Virus record (IMG/VR): IMGVR_UViG_3300020205_002835
Location: 1-35,338 of that record
Length of the DNA stretch: 35,338 nucleotides
Direction: 5' to 3' (one strand)
Origin: a virus
Below are positions 7,467 to 18,076 of the stretch, piece after piece. How positions within the stretch are numbered: the stretch's first letter is position 1; every line of letters begins with the position of its first letter. Under the pieces are notes generated by a model. That model was not told where the DNA came from, did not search any database, and worked only from the letters and a program-made list of their open reading frames with translations. Both the position numbers and the translations under genes were made by a program.

Positions 7467-9548
7467 ATGGCAATAGAAACCTCAACCAAAGAAGTCATTC
7501 GCAAAGGAATCGCAAGTTCACTCTATAGGGAATTGCTTGATCCTAATGGCTCGTATTTTGTTGTCTTGGGAAGAAGTTATAAATGGGATAGCCAAAATGG
7601 TGTTGTTCTTACAGCGGGCGGCGAAACCATTCCGTATCCCACCGATGATATGGAAACCTACGGCGATAGCATGAGAGATGGATTTTTTGCCAAACGAGTA
7701 GGGGCAAATGATGTGCGATTAATGTCGCCGCTTGTGCAATGGACAAGAGGAACCCGTTATTCCAAGTATGCTTCAAATGTAAATATATTCGACGAATCTT
7801 ATCTTTTCTATGTGTATACATCTGATGGCAGTGTATACAAGTGCTTGGAAAATGGAAGAAATCGAGAAGAAACCGGTCTTCCATCGCTCTATGAACCAAA
7901 CATCAAGGATACTGCTAATCCTTTCACAACTCCTGATGGATACAAGTGGAAGTTTATGTTTACTGTTCCTGATTATGAAAGACGATTAGTCACCCAATTC
8001 ACAAATGAAACAAACTACTTTCCTGTGTCTATTTCTAATGGAAACTATTCTTTTGGTGAAAGAATACTACAGTACGAAGTACAGGAAAATGCCACTCCAG
8101 GAACTGTGGATAGTGTTATCATTAGTCCGCTCGCAGGATTATCAGGAGGAAACGGTGCAAATGCTTCATTTAATGTGTGTGTGTCAACTGCAAAAAGCCT
8201 TGATTACAAGATCATAACTGGTTTGTCTGGCGCAACAACAATGACTATTGGCAGCGCAAGCCTTGTTTCACAGGCTACAAACATCTACAAGGACTACACC
8301 ATAACCATAACGAATGGACTTGGTGCAGGAATATCACGACAAATTACAGGATACACCTATGCTGCTTCTGGAGGAGTCTTGTCTTTCACCAATCCTCTTC
8401 CAAGAAGTGTTCCCACAGGATCAAACTACCAAATAGCACCAACTCTGAAGATACTTGGAGATGGTATGAGTGCTGAAGGGTATCTGAAACTCACAGAATA
8501 TCCCAAGTCGTTTAATTTAGAAAAATTCGTAGTGACCAATTCTGGTCGCAACTATACTGTTGCATACTTGGCAAATCCTGGCCCTTCTGGTTCTTTGGTA
8601 AATTTTGATGCTCATGCAAATGTGTCTCCTCCGGGTGGTCATGGATACAATGCAATCAATGAACTAAATCCAACCTATGTGCAGATGTGTGTGGATATTA
8701 ATGGTGGTGAAACTGCCTCTACTCTGCAACTTGCTGATGGCGAATTTCGTCAAATCATGATTCTGAAAGATCCATTGTTGTGGAATAGTGGTCAGGTTGC
8801 AGGAACAGAAAACTCCCGCATGGATGAAGTCATAGTTCGTACCCTAACAACAAATGCAGATATCAGCCAATTGAAAGTTGGAAACTATATTTTTGGAGAA
8901 ACTTCCCGCTCGGTGGGAAAGATTGAAAATATAAGAAACACAGGACGAGATTGGATTCTTCTAATAAAGGGACTCAATGGAAAATTGATCCAATCTGCAT
9001 CAGGTGCTAATGGCGAAAGCGTTTCGCTATATTCGCACAGCGTGGCTGGGGCGGAATTCAAGCGTATATCCAAAGATATTGGAGTAGTAGTCTCGTCTAC
9101 ACAATATTTGGGGGCAAATTCAACGAATCAGGTGTATAAATTAACAACCACTATTGGTATTACTGGTGCTTTATTTGAATTGGGTACGGTTCTTACTGAC
9201 TACAAAAAAGGTTATGCTTATGTTTCTGGATTGTGTGCAGATAAATTTAATTCCAGAGTATTCTCTATTCGAAGGGTAAGCGGCGTATCTGCATCTCATT
9301 ATGTTGAAATATCAGGAGTTGTTGGCATTGATAATTTAATTTCATTGGGAACGGGAGGATCATTGAGTATCGACCGAATAAGAACAGATGGAACTGTACA
9401 AAGTAATGCAGCAACAGGTCAAATAGTCTCGGTTGATCCGCCTGCTTTTGAACCGCTTTCTGGGGAAATAGTCTACATAGAAAATACAGAGTCCAAGACC
9501 CGCAGCCGTGTGCAGACCGAACGGGTTTCCATACTCATAAAGATTTGA
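7467..9548 (+). CDS. 8: Baseplate wedge subunit gp8, enlarged
   Basis: This encodes 693 residues, about twice T4 gp8 (334). Landmarks appear in the T4 order: FVVLGRSYKWD (T4 has ITFGRSEPWS), IPYPTDDM, a GTRYSKY segment, VYKCLENG, and PDGYKWKFMFTVPDYERR at about residues 151-168. The last 30 residues (GEIVYIENTE through VSILIKI) match the gp8 C-terminus. Between these ends lies extra material. One piece, at about 225-335, is a beta-rich segment of the G-L-S-G-A type often seen in phage structural proteins. Gp8 forms the outer wedge with gp7 and gp10 and helps carry fibre attachment. The ribosome-binding site is weak (AATGAGAAA). Confidence 0.85.
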   Translation: MAIETSTKEVIRKGIASSLYRELLDPNGSYFVVLGRSYKWDSQNGVVLTAGGETIPYPTDDMETYGDSMRDGFFAKRVGANDVRLMSPLVQWTRGTRYSKYASNVNIFDESYLFYVYTSDGSVYKCLENGRNREETGLPSLYEPNIKDTANPFTTPDGYKWKFMFTVPDYERRLVTQFTNETNYFPVSISNGNYSFGERILQYEVQENATPGTVDSVIISPLAGLSGGNGANASFNVCVSTAKSLDYKIITGLSGATTMTIGSASLVSQATNIYKDYTITITNGLGAGISRQITGYTYAASGGVLSFTNPLPRSVPTGSNYQIAPTLKILGDGMSAEGYLKLTEYPKSFNLEKFVVTNSGRNYTVAYLANPGPSGSLVNFDAHANVSPPGGHGYNAINELNPTYVQMCVDINGGETASTLQLADGEFRQIMILKDPLLWNSGQVAGTENSRMDEVIVRTLTTNADISQLKVGNYIFGETSRSVGKIENIRNTGRDWILLIKGLNGKLIQSASGANGESVSLYSHSVAGAEFKRISKDIGVVVSSTQYLGANSTNQVYKLTTTIGITGALFELGTVLTDYKKGYAYVSGLCADKFNSRVFSIRRVSGVSASHYVEISGVVGIDNLISLGTGGSLSIDRIRTDGTVQSNAATGQIVSVDPPAFEPLSGEIVYIENTESKTRSRVQTERVSILIKI

Positions 9549-9565
9549 AAGATTTGAGGTAACTG

Positions 9566-12500
9566 ATGTCAGATCAACTGGGAATAGTCAACAAACCACC
9601 ATATTTTGATGATTTTGATTCATCAAAGAACTATTCTAAGATTCTGTTTAGACCTGGAAGGGCTATTCAATCACGGGAACTGACGCAAATACAGTCAATC
9701 CTACAGAATCAGATTGCATCTATTGGAGACAAGGTTATTTCTTCTCCCATAGTATCTGGTGGTGATTTTCAAATCGCCAAGGTAAAGTATCTCAAGTTCT
9801 ACTACCCCGAAGATCCTTCTTTTCTTAAGGGCAAGATTGCTGTATTTGGGAGTGGTACACCAAACTCAATAATAAAAATTCTTCATGTTGCGGCAAATAC
9901 AGATTCATATGATAATAACTACACGATATTCTTTGAATATCGTGATGGCTATGAATTGCCTTCAGTTGTTGTATTGAATCCACTACCCGTTGTGGATCAG
10001 GCATTTGATGCCACAATTATTGATGAAGAGAACCTTGAACAAACCACATTCACCTTCTCGCTAAAGGGAGTTCCTGGCTACAACACTCTTTCTGCTGCTG
10101 ATCAAAATGCAGACACAGGATTAGTTGTATATGGAACAGGACTTCTTGCCCGTTTAGGAGCAGGAATATTCTATAAGAAGGGGTATGTTGTTACAACTGC
10201 GGCACAGATGCTTGGACTTTCCACCCAAATTCAAAGTTCTGGATCAGGAAAGTACACAAACTATGCGCCTTTCTTACAGAATAGCAGAATTGGTCTAAAA
10301 CTTCTTTCAAAGTACATAACCACCGAAGCAGACTCAAGTCTATATGATCCGTCTGCTGGCTTCTACAACTTTGCTGCACCCGGAGCAGATCGTCTTCAGT
10401 TGGTTCCTTCACTTGTGCAGATTACAGGCGATTCAAATGATGATATTATTGAATTGGTGGATGTGGTTAATGGTTCTATCCGTATCATTAATCCTGTTTT
10501 AAATGGAAATAATTTTTTACAAGACGGGGATTGTCGTGGTGGAGACAAGATCCTCAAGCCATTTATTCTTGATATAATCGGAAACACTCTCAATGTTAAT
10601 AGTGGTCGTGCCGTAGTAAACTGCACTGATATTGAAGTTGTAGAAAACCAATCAGTGCCATTGGTAAAGACTACAGACAACAAGCGATTGTTTAATCAAG
10701 CATTCAATGATCAATGCCTTTCTGATGCAATAATTGTTCAGAGCAACTTGGATAACCCACTCATGGGTGGTGTTGGTGGAACAGCATCGGCTTTCTATGA
10801 CTATACACAGGTTAACACAAACTACTTTGGTAGTGGAAAGATTCGCAAACTGTTTTCAGACGAGGCTCCTCGTTTGGAGATTGTGAACTGTGATGGAATC
10901 CGAATCGGATGCTTGACCCTATTAGACATAGAGAAAAACGATGAAACATCATATCGCCTTCACTTTAATGAGTTGCAGAGTTATACGGATACCATTGCAA
11001 CCTCTGCACTTTTTGCAGAAGCCTGTACTCTTTCCTTGGATGGAGAGAAGATTTTCACCATTGAGAGTTCGGTTCCTGTAACCTGTGCGGATACTACTCC
11101 TGGCGGGAAAAAGCGTCTTGTTTATCATGTTCCCAGAGGCAGCAATGTGAAGTCTGTGTTTGATGCAGACTATATGATTACCCGTGATTTTGTTGCTGAT
11201 ATTACATCAGCATCTGTTCCAACACCCCTTCCAGATGGTAACAATGGACAAACGCCAGCAACTGTAGCCGAATTTTACATGGATATTCCTGATGGGGTAT
11301 TTAATGACAATAGCACGACTCCGAATGTTGAGATGTTTACTGTTCTTGTAAATGGCAAAACTATACCAATGAAGAGCAATGGAGCAAGAACTCCGCATCT
11401 CATAATAAACGATAGTAGAACAAAGGTCACAGTTGTTCTTACTTCTAACAATTCCCCTGCAACAGCAGAAGATAATAATACACTTTTAACCATGCCTTCG
11501 GCTGGAAAATGTTATCTTATAACCAAAGTTCGTTTTCCAGAGAAATCATCAACGACTCCTTCTGGTTCACCATCTGCAACATCTATTTCCCATAGAAAGA
11601 AGAGACTTCGTGAAGCAAGAGGAGTGTTTCTGCAAAATCTCTCCACGAATAGAACAATAAGCCTTGGTTATTCGGATGTGTACCAACTGATATCCATTTC
11701 GGATACTAACGGGATTGACATCACAAGTCAATTCCTTTTTGATGATGGACAACGAAACGACAGATACGATCATGCATCCATAACTCTGCTTCCAGGGTTA
11801 TTACCCGAAAATGGCGGTAGAAATTTTACCGTTGTGTTTCGCTACTTTGAGCACGAACCTATTGCTCCAGGATTCTACGGCCCAATCACAACAAACTCTT
11901 ATGGTTTTGATGCCAATGGCATAGCAATATCAGGATTTCACGGATTAGATCTTAATGGCAATCAAATGACATTGGGTTATAATGAAATACCTAACTTTCT
12001 TGATCGAATTTCGGGAGAAGTTGTTTCTCTTGCAGACTCCATAGATTTCCGCATGATTCGAACCGAGGAAGGCTTGATTGAAAATGGAGCAAGCAAGTCA
12101 TCTATTCTTCGTGGAAGATGGTTCCCATCTCCAGAATCACAATCGGCAATAGAAGCCAGTTATAAGTTGGATCTTCCCCGCATTGACTTGTTGGTTCTGA
12201 GAGAAGATGGAACATTTGTCCTTATTGAAGGCGAGACTGCTACAAATCCTGTGCCTCCTGAGTATCCAAAGGATGGTTGTGTTGTTGCAGAAATCAATGT
12301 TCCAGGAACAGTGTATTCCTCTGAGGATTTTATTATCAAGAAGCCACCACTAAAAGTGGTAACACTTCCAGAACTCAACGATATGCAGAATCGTATTGCT
12401 GAATTGGAAAAGTCTCTTTCGATACAATCCTTGGAAAACAAGGCACGGGTTCAAAGTGCTGTACTAAAGAATGAGTTCCTCACAGGAATGGTGATTGATG

Positions 12501-14770
12501 ACTTTGGTGGTCACTATGTTGGAGATGTTTCCAACGATGAGTACAACTGTTCTATGGATTTCTCCAAGGGCACACTTCGTGTGCCATTCACGACAAAGTT
12601 TATTGATTTTGTTCCAAACACCACCGGATACCCAAAGACAACTGCTGCCGAAGCAGATTATTTTGTTATGGCTAATCAGAATACATCAGGAGTAACCCTG
12701 ATATCAAACAACCAAGGCACATCCGAGGCTTCTGTGAATCCTTTCGGACTAAACGATTGGCACGGATATCTTTCTCTTGATAGACCTTCTCAAATGTGGG
12801 TGGATCAGACAACCAAGCCTATCGTTCGAAACAACTCCCGTGGACAGAACGATGCATGGGAAGCGGGTGGAGAATCTGTACAGGCTAATGGAAGAAAGAA
12901 TGGTTTTGGAACTCAATGGGGCTTTTGGAAAAGCCTGTGGTTTGGAGACAGACTGTTAGAGAACTCTATCTTTGAGAAGGATAGAGCATCTGCAAAGGGG
13001 TTTCCTGACAATATAAACAATGCAGCACCATCTCGCTTCTCCCGTAGCATCAATACTGATGCCCTGTTTGCTCCGAATAAAAAGACCATTGGAAATGGTG
13101 GATTTGGTCTTACTGACGGCAAGACTAATCGTTATGTTGATTCTTCGTTGAGTTTTTTCTCTCCTAAGAACTATATTATTGTGAGAGGTTCTTCCCTCAA
13201 GCCTTTTACCCGTTTCTTGGTTTATTTTGAGAACATGACTACGCCTGTTCTGACATCAAGAGTGTTGAATATCACTGGAACAACAAATTCCGATCTTAAG
13301 TCAGACAATAATGGTAACATAGAGTTTGTGCTCTATATTCCAAATGGAGCGTATATTACAGGAAACAAGGTTTTGAAGATTGTTGAAAACTCGGATACAA
13401 GCAAGCCATGCACGGCTTCTTGCCTCTATCTCAATAACGGAGCGGGTTGGAAGACCCAAGCCGAAGGCGATGACAATACCGTTGATTTAGAGTTCTTTCC
13501 GATTGGAAGAACTGATGTTTTGTTAAAGAACGAAAAGACACTCTATACTGGCAATCAAACAACAAACGGCATTTATCAAAAGTTTTTTATTGATGGCAGT
13601 GAGTATCCAAAGGGATTGATTTTGGATAAAATCGGTTTGTATTTGTCTTCTATTGATACAAGTATTCCTATCTCCATTGAAATAAGAAAAGTTAATGGAG
13701 GAAAGGTAGATACACATCATATTCTACAGAACTCCAGAATAGACATTCTTCCTCGAAGCACAGGGTATACAAATTTTGTATTCTCAAAGCCTGTATATTT
13801 GGCAGTAGGAGAATATGCTTTGGTTGTTCGTTCAAACTCGGATCAATACAAGACGCATATATCACAAAGAGGACTTGTTCGTGTTGATGAAACCGCAACA
13901 GCATCCACCACATCCGATATATCTGCAATAAGCGTGTTTGGTGCTAATGGATACTTTGGTGGTTCTTCCTTTACCAAGATTGAAGACCCAAGCACAACAT
14001 TACGATTTTATATAATGAGAAAATCATTTAATATTTTTAATTCCAATCAGAAAAAAGCCATTGCTCGTATACCAATAGTCAATGGTTCAGATTCTACAAC
14101 AGGGTTTGATCTTGTTCATATGTGCAATGATAATTGGAGAACAACAACAGGCGATGTTGTATACGCACTGAGCACAGGTGAAGATAGGACAATATCTTCA
14201 AATACCGATATTGAAGGTTCGGATGTGTTTAATACTGCAAATAACTCCTTGCTTGTAACCGTGTCAACTACCAGAGAAGATGTTTCACCAATAGTTGATA
14301 TTAGAAAACTTGGATTATTGATGGTTAAAAATAGTATATCCAAGACCATTGATATTCTTCAGAACGAAAGCGAAACACAGAGTTTTGGTGGGGCGAAGAG
14401 TTCGTCTATGAAGTATATAACCCGCCGAACAGATCTTAAACTTGCAGCAAATGTGCTTCGTGCAACAGTTGAAGCAGTAACCCCATCGGATATTGAACTT
14501 CGTATGTACGCCAAGGTGCTGTATGAAGGAGATTTAAATTTTGATGGTGAAAACTATGTGGAAATGACCAAGATCATGGGGTCAAATTCAGTTTCCAAGA
14601 ATTCATTCAATGAATTTGTATTTGAATTGGATTCAACAAGCAATGCAAAAAACTTTGTATCTTTTGCAACAAAGATAATAATTACTTCAAACTCATCTGA
14701 TACTTCAACAATTAAGATTGATTTTTATCCAGAAATCAGAAATCTCACAATTGTTTCTTCCTTGAGGTGA
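9566..14770 (+). CDS. Giant DUF4815-family virion structural protein
   Basis: This encodes 1734 residues, the largest protein here. Near the N-terminus, YFDDFDSSKNYSKILFRPGR followed by AIQSRELTQIQSILQNQI (about residues 13-50) is the opening signature of DUF4815 proteins of myoviruses. The second signature is a short coiled coil (NRIAELEKSLSIQSLENKA, about 940-960) leading into VIDDFGGHYVGDVSNDEYNC (about 975-995). The C-terminal 600 residues are beta-rich with lectin-like stretches. The family is virion-associated; in T4-like marine phages it sits where T4 has gp9/gp10, so a baseplate-to-fibre connector or side-fibre role is likely but inferred. The start has GAGGT eight bases upstream. It is joined to the next gene by only four bases. 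Confidence 0.8.
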   Translation: MSDQLGIVNKPPYFDDFDSSKNYSKILFRPGRAIQSRELTQIQSILQNQIASIGDKVISSPIVSGGDFQIAKVKYLKFYYPEDPSFLKGKIAVFGSGTPNSIIKILHVAANTDSYDNNYTIFFEYRDGYELPSVVVLNPLPVVDQAFDATIIDEENLEQTTFTFSLKGVPGYNTLSAADQNADTGLVVYGTGLLARLGAGIFYKKGYVVTTAAQMLGLSTQIQSSGSGKYTNYAPFLQNSRIGLKLLSKYITTEADSSLYDPSAGFYNFAAPGADRLQLVPSLVQITGDSNDDIIELVDVVNGSIRIINPVLNGNNFLQDGDCRGGDKILKPFILDIIGNTLNVNSGRAVVNCTDIEVVENQSVPLVKTTDNKRLFNQAFNDQCLSDAIIVQSNLDNPLMGGVGGTASAFYDYTQVNTNYFGSGKIRKLFSDEAPRLEIVNCDGIRIGCLTLLDIEKNDETSYRLHFNELQSYTDTIATSALFAEACTLSLDGEKIFTIESSVPVTCADTTPGGKKRLVYHVPRGSNVKSVFDADYMITRDFVADITSASVPTPLPDGNNGQTPATVAEFYMDIPDGVFNDNSTTPNVEMFTVLVNGKTIPMKSNGARTPHLIINDSRTKVTVVLTSNNSPATAEDNNTLLTMPSAGKCYLITKVRFPEKSSTTPSGSPSATSISHRKKRLREARGVFLQNLSTNRTISLGYSDVYQLISISDTNGIDITSQFLFDDGQRNDRYDHASITLLPGLLPENGGRNFTVVFRYFEHEPIAPGFYGPITTNSYGFDANGIAISGFHGLDLNGNQMTLGYNEIPNFLDRISGEVVSLADSIDFRMIRTEEGLIENGASKSSILRGRWFPSPESQSAIEASYKLDLPRIDLLVLREDGTFVLIEGETATNPVPPEYPKDGCVVAEINVPGTVYSSEDFIIKKPPLKVVTLPELNDMQNRIAELEKSLSIQSLENKARVQSAVLKNEFLTGMVIDDFGGHYVGDVSNDEYNCSMDFSKGTLRVPFTTKFIDFVPNTTGYPKTTAAEADYFVMANQNTSGVTLISNNQGTSEASVNPFGLNDWHGYLSLDRPSQMWVDQTTKPIVRNNSRGQNDAWEAGGESVQANGRKNGFGTQWGFWKSLWFGDRLLENSIFEKDRASAKGFPDNINNAAPSRFSRSINTDALFAPNKKTIGNGGFGLTDGKTNRYVDSSLSFFSPKNYIIVRGSSLKPFTRFLVYFENMTTPVLTSRVLNITGTTNSDLKSDNNGNIEFVLYIPNGAYITGNKVLKIVENSDTSKPCTASCLYLNNGAGWKTQAEGDDNTVDLEFFPIGRTDVLLKNEKTLYTGNQTTNGIYQKFFIDGSEYPKGLILDKIGLYLSSIDTSIPISIEIRKVNGGKVDTHHILQNSRIDILPRSTGYTNFVFSKPVYLAVGEYALVVRSNSDQYKTHISQRGLVRVDETATASTTSDISAISVFGANGYFGGSSFTKIEDPSTTLRFYIMRKSFNIFNSNQKKAIARIPIVNGSDSTTGFDLVHMCNDNWRTTTGDVVYALSTGEDRTISSNTDIEGSDVFNTANNSLLVTVSTTREDVSPIVDIRKLGLLMVKNSISKTIDILQNESETQSFGGAKSSSMKYITRRTDLKLAANVLRATVEAVTPSDIELRMYAKVLYEGDLNFDGENYVEMTKIMGSNSVSKNSFNEFVFELDSTSNAKNFVSFATKIIITSNSSDTSTIKIDFYPEIRNLTIVSSLR

Positions 14771-14774
14771 TCTT

Positions 14775-14960
14775 GTGCCTAATGATTCTAAGATTTTTAT
14801 CAATACAAACACAAACTCATACTTAGATTTTGTAAAACATAGGGATCAAAAAAAGATCGTAGAAACCCGCATAGATAGATTAGAATCGGTAATAAAAGAA
14901 CTACAAATCAGAGTGAATACGATTGAGAACAGCATGAGTAGCAATAGAGGGAAAACATGA
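14775..14960 (+). CDS. Small coiled-coil protein, GTG start
   Basis: This encodes 61 residues. Residues about 15-52 are strongly charged with hydrophobic residues at heptad spacing (KKIVETRIDRLESVIKELQI, then VNTIENSM), predicting one coiled-coil helix. No family is recognised. The start is GTG, supported by GAGGTGATC, an excellent Shine-Dalgarno that lies in the end of the preceding gene. The stop overlaps the next ATG (ATGA, 14957-14960). Tight coupling between two large adhesin genes suggests a small structural linker or fibre-assembly helper, but that is inference. Confidence 0.65.
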   Translation: MPNDSKIFINTNTNSYLDFVKHRDQKKIVETRIDRLESVIKELQIRVNTIENSMSSNRGKT

Positions 14961-17900
14961 GTCAACAACTTCACAGTATAACACCATTAACTCTTAATAA
15001 TAATTTTTTGGAATTTTTTCAAAGAGTTAATGATACTATTTCGGTAGTTAATGCTATTAAAATATATGATGTTCAGGGTACTGGTGGTATTATTCATAAG
15101 AGACAGGTTGTTCCTTCAACTCAGGAAATTGTACAGATTAACTTTGCATCAACTGGTGCTTTTGGCTATGGTCTTGGTTTGATTTCGCTTTTCGACCCCC
15201 AACAGTCTGTTGGATCAGAATGGGAGGGTGGAACATATGCTGTTCGTATAAACTATGACAATCTTCAACTATCTTCTTCGTTTATTGGAGCAAGTGGAAC
15301 AACTGTATCGGTTGCAGACAATGATTATATCTCTGTTGGAGCAACAGGTTCCCGTGGTGACGGTGTATATCGTCCACTAAAGGTACTTGCAAAGGATTCG
15401 TTATCTTATAATATTGATGGCTCTCACCGTTTCCGTGGCAACATATATTTTGATGGATCTCAAGTTGTATTCAACTCGGCACAAGTTCACTTGGATGATC
15501 GGCTTCTTTTCCTTGCATCCGCAGGAAATACAGATGATCCTAATTCTGTGGGTGGTCTTACATCTAATTCTGTTCTTTCTGGGGGAAGTGGAGCAGGATT
15601 TGTTGTAAAGGGAGCAGCAGGAGACAAGTATTTTGTATACCACAGCAGCGATGGTGGAAACGGTTACTATTCATTCCTATCATCAGAAAATATTGAAACA
15701 GCCAAGGCGTTTGTTTCTCCAAGCGGAAGTTTCAAGTTTGTTGGAGTAAGCGGAAGTTCTCCATTTATATCATTGAGAACTGCTGGACAGGATACGGCAA
15801 CTGTTCCCACGGGTTGGAAGATATACCAATCTGTCACAGGTGACAGCGTTGGCTCTCTAAAGATGAAGCGTGAGGGACTTACCGATTATGATGCATTAGA
15901 AATGTTCCCCAATTCTGAAGTAAAGATAGGCAATATTGCGAATGGAACAGGTGGAGATGGAAGTTTCAGAACCGAAGGAACAAAGTTCAGCGTTCCTGGA
16001 ACCCGTGAAAAACCAGTTTTGCACCACAGTTGGCAGAACAGAGATATTGTTGAAATCAAGGCAACAGCCGATGGTGGCTTGTTTTCCGAATCAACATCTG
16101 TCTATAAGCCTGGAACGGTGCTTACCTTCAATTCTTTTGGACAATACAAGAGAGCAAGATGGAATGCAAATCCTTCGGATGGATATAAGGATGCAGAAGT
16201 TGTAGGAATCTTAGAAAAAGTAACAAGCGACGATTTTGTCTTACAAGTTCCTGTAATAAGCGGTGTTGGAAGTGCTTATAGCACATCCTTGTTCTCCCAA
16301 TACGAGAATGTGAGTATTGTTGGTAACGGTAAGACCGTATATGGTTATGTCTACGAAACGCTTCCTGCAAGCGGACTCAGTGGTATAAAGATATTTGTTG
16401 ATAGTTACCCATCAGGTGTAACCAGTGGTTGGTTTACAAGAACCACAGGATCAATATTTGTTGGTGGAGCAACACTTCGTGGAAGTGCCGACAATGATCT
16501 TATTGGAATTAGTTCTGGCATTGGTATAACAGTAACACCTGTAAACTATGGTGTTATTGTTCGCCAAGGTGTGTTTGAGATTCCTGCTACTGGAGTTGGT
16601 GCAACAGGTTATGATGCAATAACAACTTTAGGGCTTTCTGCTGGTTATCTTTTCTATCTTGGTGGAACCTTTGGTGGCAATCAAAGCAACTGTTATGGTG
16701 GAGTAACCTATGCGCCAAATAATCTGTTTGATCCACAGGTATTTTATAACGCTGGAGCAAATGTTGCAAAACCAGTATTCATATATTTGGGTACAATGGA
16801 TGGCAAGAAAATGGGACTCTTTCAAGCATACCAAGGCTTGGGATTAACCTATTCCATTACTTCATCTGATCTACAACCTATTTATTATGATAAAGACACA
16901 AACGAGATTCAAGATTTCAATCTAATAGGACAAGTATCGGGTAGAAACAAGATACTCAATTCTGGATTTGATCTTTGGAGACGATTAGATGCTGCTGGAT
17001 CAGCATACATGGGCTTTGATGGTGGAATGACATATGGTATTACCTTTGGAACAACGGTTCGTTCGTTCTATCCATTCGGAGCCACATATAGTGGATCCGC
17101 AGCAACTCCTTCGACAAATAATCTTGTCTCTGGTTATATTACAGATGGATATTTCCTTGACACACTCAATAGAACCAGAACGCTTTATGTAAAGAGACAA
17201 ACAATAAGCAGCACTCTTCCAAGCATGGCTTCACCGCCGAACTATGAACTAAAGATGACTCAAGTTACTGGTGGTACAAATACAGGAAGAGCAAGACTAT
17301 ATTCCGTCATACCAGATCACAAGACTCTATCTGGAAGCGACTTCAACTTCTCGTTCTATGCAAAGAGTGATTCCGCATCCACAGTTGGTATAACCGTTGG
17401 AACAGCCTTTGTTTGGAATGCAGGATCAACTTATGCGGTAATAGAATCCAAGGGAGCATTTTTGTCAAGTGGAAGCGGAACATCTGGTGGCAAAGCATAT
17501 ACGGCAAATCTTACCTCTGCATATGCAAGATATCAGTTTGCCTTCTCATCAGAATCTCTGACATATTCAGGTGCAGTTGGTGCAAACGGATCATTTATTG
17601 CCCCATTCATAGAGATGGGATTAACATTAGGTGATGGCAGGTCTATTCATATTACTGGATTACAACTATCAAAGGGAATAAGCCCCAAGCCTTACGAGAA
17701 GAGATCACCTTCCGATGAAAAATCAGAGTGTGACCGATTCTTCCAAAATATAGTTATTGGTAATGGTGGATATTATCCAATATCCACAGGTTCTTCTGGG
17801 CCTAAGATTTTTGCTGCGACAACCTTGCCTATTCCACTGGCGGAAATACCGCAAGTGGTAACTGCAACAGATGTGAATATTATTGGAATGATTGGTGCTT

Positions 17901-18064
17901 CTGCATCAGGTGATCCAAAGAGAATACAACGGGATTCTCTCTCGGTTCTTCGTGATACGGATACGATTTCCTCAACATATCATAGATACTTTGAATCGGT
18001 TTATTCATTGGATGCATCAGGATTCTCTGGGTCTGTTTCGGCAAGACTCATGGGAATGACCTGA
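14957..18064 (+). CDS. Long tail fibre / adhesin-like protein
   Basis: This encodes 1035 residues with a typical fibre composition: rich in G, S, T and A, poor in helices, and with many G-A-T-G, G-A-S-G and S-G-G-S turns. After a short N-terminal helical piece (LNNNFLEFFQRVNDTISVVN), the body is beta-repetitive. From about residue 661 a new module starts with GRNKILNSGFDLWRR. This strongly resembles the 'N-x-x-x-N-x-x-F-D-x-W-Q/R-R' carbohydrate-binding-like modules at the ends of phage fibres. Its end is marked near residue 911 by KPYEKRSPSDEKSECDRFFQ, like the common 'P-x-E-x-R-x-x-x-x-E-x-x-x-C-x-R-Y/F' motif. A receptor-binding role is likely. In gene order it lies between the gp8 and gp12 equivalents. 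Confidence 0.7.
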   Translation: MSQQLHSITPLTLNNNFLEFFQRVNDTISVVNAIKIYDVQGTGGIIHKRQVVPSTQEIVQINFASTGAFGYGLGLISLFDPQQSVGSEWEGGTYAVRINYDNLQLSSSFIGASGTTVSVADNDYISVGATGSRGDGVYRPLKVLAKDSLSYNIDGSHRFRGNIYFDGSQVVFNSAQVHLDDRLLFLASAGNTDDPNSVGGLTSNSVLSGGSGAGFVVKGAAGDKYFVYHSSDGGNGYYSFLSSENIETAKAFVSPSGSFKFVGVSGSSPFISLRTAGQDTATVPTGWKIYQSVTGDSVGSLKMKREGLTDYDALEMFPNSEVKIGNIANGTGGDGSFRTEGTKFSVPGTREKPVLHHSWQNRDIVEIKATADGGLFSESTSVYKPGTVLTFNSFGQYKRARWNANPSDGYKDAEVVGILEKVTSDDFVLQVPVISGVGSAYSTSLFSQYENVSIVGNGKTVYGYVYETLPASGLSGIKIFVDSYPSGVTSGWFTRTTGSIFVGGATLRGSADNDLIGISSGIGITVTPVNYGVIVRQGVFEIPATGVGATGYDAITTLGLSAGYLFYLGGTFGGNQSNCYGGVTYAPNNLFDPQVFYNAGANVAKPVFIYLGTMDGKKMGLFQAYQGLGLTYSITSSDLQPIYYDKDTNEIQDFNLIGQVSGRNKILNSGFDLWRRLDAAGSAYMGFDGGMTYGITFGTTVRSFYPFGATYSGSAATPSTNNLVSGYITDGYFLDTLNRTRTLYVKRQTISSTLPSMASPPNYELKMTQVTGGTNTGRARLYSVIPDHKTLSGSDFNFSFYAKSDSASTVGITVGTAFVWNAGSTYAVIESKGAFLSSGSGTSGGKAYTANLTSAYARYQFAFSSESLTYSGAVGANGSFIAPFIEMGLTLGDGRSIHITGLQLSKGISPKPYEKRSPSDEKSECDRFFQNIVIGNGGYYPISTGSSGPKIFAATTLPIPLAEIPQVVTATDVNIIGMIGASASGDPKRIQRDSLSVLRDTDTISSTYHRYFESVYSLDASGFSGSVSARLMGMT

Positions 18065-18076
18065 TAGGAGAAAGAA

